Shown piece by piece: positions 4,373 to 5,803 of a DNA stretch of 5,803 nt (positions are counted from its first letter, which is position 1; each line of letters opens with the position of its first letter). This DNA comes from Eubacteriales bacterium. GTDB lineage: Bacteria; Bacillota; Clostridia; Lachnospirales; Lachnospiraceae. Below the pieces are notes generated by a model, which ran no database searches, was not told where the DNA came from, and worked only from the letters and a program-made list of their open reading frames with translations. The translations under genes were made by a program, and so were the position numbers. The stretch spans positions 1 through 5,803 of the forward strand of contig JAUNPT010000139.1 in the NCBI GenBank assembly GCA_030536565.1, written 5' to 3'.

Positions 4373-5803
4373 ACCAGAAGACAACACCATTTTCTACATT
4401 ATAGGCACCACATTTTTTGCCATATGAATCACATATAGCTTTTACAATAGAAAGTCCTATGCCATTACCTCCATATTCCCTTGTTCTCGCCTTATCTACC
4501 TTATAAAACTTAATCCATATATTGTCAATATCTTCCTCTGGGATATTATCTCCTGTATTAAATACAAAAACTCGAACATTATCATCTTTCAATGAAACAT
4601 CTATCTTGATTATTTTATCATAATCACAGTGATTAATAGCATTTGTAATATAATTTGTAACAACCTCCTCAATTTTATATTCATCAGACCATACATTAAT
4701 GCTCTCATTCTTCTGGTCGAAAATAATCTTTATGCCATTTTGCTCTGCTCTTAATACATTGGCACTCACTATTGAGCCTATAAGCTCCAAAATATCAAAA
4801 CGCTCCATTACAAGTTCTTCATTGCCAAACTCTATCTGATTCAATGTAAGAAGCTTTTTGACCATATTGTTCATTTTACCAGCCTCGTCCATAATAACAT
4901 CACAGTAAAAATCCATACTGTCCGGGTCGTCTAAAATACCTTCCTTAAGACCTTCCGCATATCCTTGAATCAGTGCAATCGGAGTTTTTAACTCATGTGA
5001 CACATTTGACAGGAAATCCGTACGCATTTCTTCAAGCTGTATCTTGCGCTCAATATCACGCTGCAGCTCAAGATTTGCAGATTTCAGCTGTGCAATGTTT
5101 TCCTCCAGCTTTTTTGACATATTATTCATACTGTTTCCAAGGACACCTATTTCACCTTTGTCCTCTCCCTCATACTTTGCGTCAAAATCCAAATCAGACA
5201 TTCTCTCAGCAAGATTTGAAAGCTGTTTTATCGGTCTGGTAATGTAATTTGAAAGAATATATGCCGCCACTATACCAACCAGAAATATTGCCATACCTAC
5301 ATACTGGATAAATTTATTAAATATAGAAACATTATCCTTTATACTCTGTATTGCAATTCTAAGCATAATAGAGTCACCGCCTGACAATGCTCCCCACAAT
5401 TCATAGTAATCATCATTCAACCGTGCGTCATAAACCTTCTGCAGGGTGTACCTGTCCGTCTGTACAATAATATCACGGTTTTCGCTTGAACCACTTCCAT
5501 TCATATCAATAACTATATTAGGCCTTTTCTCTGATTCTGCATTAATATCGTTTTTATATTCACCTGATTCAATTATCTTAAAAATATCATTATTAAATAT
5601 GCTCATACGCAGACGGTCAAGCATATCTGCTTCACCCTTGGTATTGATATACACTATTGTCCAGTCACTGTTTACTACAATGGCAGATATTCCTGCTCCG
5701 GTCGTAATCTGCTCAAGCCTATCATTCATGCCATCATCTGTCAATTCACCATTATCATATTTTGTAATTATTTCATCAATTTCCTCATAGGTCTTAAGCA
5801 TAT
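4344..5803 (-). CDS. Membrane sensor histidine kinase, 5' end cut by the window
   Basis: This is a two-component sensor that autophosphorylates on His and passes phosphate to a response regulator. Counting from the Met at 5799-5801, 485 residues are visible. Residues 1-160 look like an extracytoplasmic sensor with a PAS/Cache-like strand pattern (AIVVNSDWTIVYIN at 40-53). A membrane helix follows at about 166-184, then HAMP (185-238) and a short coiled linker (TDFLSN ends it). HisKA has the H-box SHELKTPIALIQGYAEG with His269. HATPase_c has the N-box NYITNAINH (383-391), G1 NTGDNIPEED, F-box KFYKVDKAR and G2 GGNGIGLSIVKAI. All kinase motifs are intact. The first membrane helix expected before the sensor is missing and no Shine-Dalgarno can be seen, so the Met at 5801 is probably internal and the gene continues to the right. 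The partner response regulator probably lies there too. The signal is unknown. The lipoprotein gene follows on the same strand. Confidence 0.93.
   Translation of the reverse strand, partial: MLKTYEEIDEIITKYDNGELTDDGMNDRLEQITTGAGISAIVVNSDWTIVYINTKGEADMLDRLRMSIFNNDIFKIIESGEYKNDINAESEKRPNIVIDMNGSGSSENRDIIVQTDRYTLQKVYDARLNDDYYELWGALSGGDSIMLRIAIQSIKDNVSIFNKFIQYVGMAIFLVGIVAAYILSNYITRPIKQLSNLAERMSDLDFDAKYEGEDKGEIGVLGNSMNNMSKKLEENIAQLKSANLELQRDIERKIQLEEMRTDFLSNVSHELKTPIALIQGYAEGLKEGILDDPDSMDFYCDVIMDEAGKMNNMVKKLLTLNQIEFGNEELVMERFDILELIGSIVSANVLRAEQNGIKIIFDQKNESINVWSDEYKIEEVVTNYITNAINHCDYDKIIKIDVSLKDDNVRVFVFNTGDNIPEEDIDNIWIKFYKVDKARTREYGGNGIGLSIVKAICDSYGKKCGAYNVENGVVFWFDLDAKSVV

Noticed and set aside
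4973..5247. Two overlapping plus-strand open frames of 89 and 67 residues
   Set aside because: Both are antisense to the HAMP and H-box region of the kinase, lack ribosome sites and have no recognisable content.
5446..5790. A 114-residue open frame on the plus strand
   Set aside because: It is fully antisense to the histidine kinase, has low-complexity Ser/Ile/Leu composition, matches no family I know, and has no ribosome site. It is a shadow frame.

Overview
The window is AT-rich and reads like a low-GC, anaerobic Firmicute. The best guess is a gut Lachnospiraceae member. This rests on inference: a BioB with an anaerobe-type cysteine pattern, a clostridial-type pectin methylesterase, a biotin ECF transporter with a Firmicute-style BirA operator, and a histidine kinase paired with a small lipoprotein. 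A pectin-using relative of Lachnospira would fit, but no marker gene is present to prove it.

Layout: (1) 1-136 (+) is the unrecognised 3' end of a gene, closed by a strong hairpin terminator. (2) 230-1798 (-) is a two-gene biotin operon, bioY then bioB, driven by a sigma-A promoter whose -10 lies inside a BirA-type inverted repeat (1825-1855). A second, weaker repeat of the same shape lies upstream (1890-1921). (3) 1957-2382 (-) is a GNAT acetyltransferase of unknown substrate, transcribed toward bioY. (4) 2401-2563 is a divergent promoter region serving the acetyltransferase (-) and the pectinesterase (+). (5) 2564-3502 (+) is a CE8 pectin methylesterase with no signal peptide. (6) 3524-3570 is a long A/T-flanked hairpin that should terminate convergent transcription from both sides. 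(7) 3586-4299 (-) is a lipoprotein of unknown function. (8) 4344 to the window end (-) is the C-terminal part of a membrane sensor histidine kinase. The lipoprotein has its own extended -10 promoter overlapping the kinase stop codon.

How the genes work together: BioY binds biotin, and perhaps its precursor dethiobiotin, for an ECF transporter whose energising module is not encoded here. BioB inserts sulfur into dethiobiotin to make biotin. No other biotin genes are visible, so this locus looks built for salvage plus last-step synthesis. The kinase and lipoprotein probably form a signalling or envelope unit whose response regulator would lie beyond the right edge. The pectinesterase and acetyltransferase are single-gene units.

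In three minus-strand genes (bioB, the acetyltransferase, the lipoprotein) the longest open frame begins upstream of an obvious Shine-Dalgarno sequence, so shorter starts are annotated. No CRISPR, rRNA, tRNA, insertion sequence or phage gene was seen. No clearly new multi-gene system is present. The most interesting points are the BioB auxiliary-cluster ligand pattern, the biotin regulatory region and the promoter embedded in the kinase stop codon.
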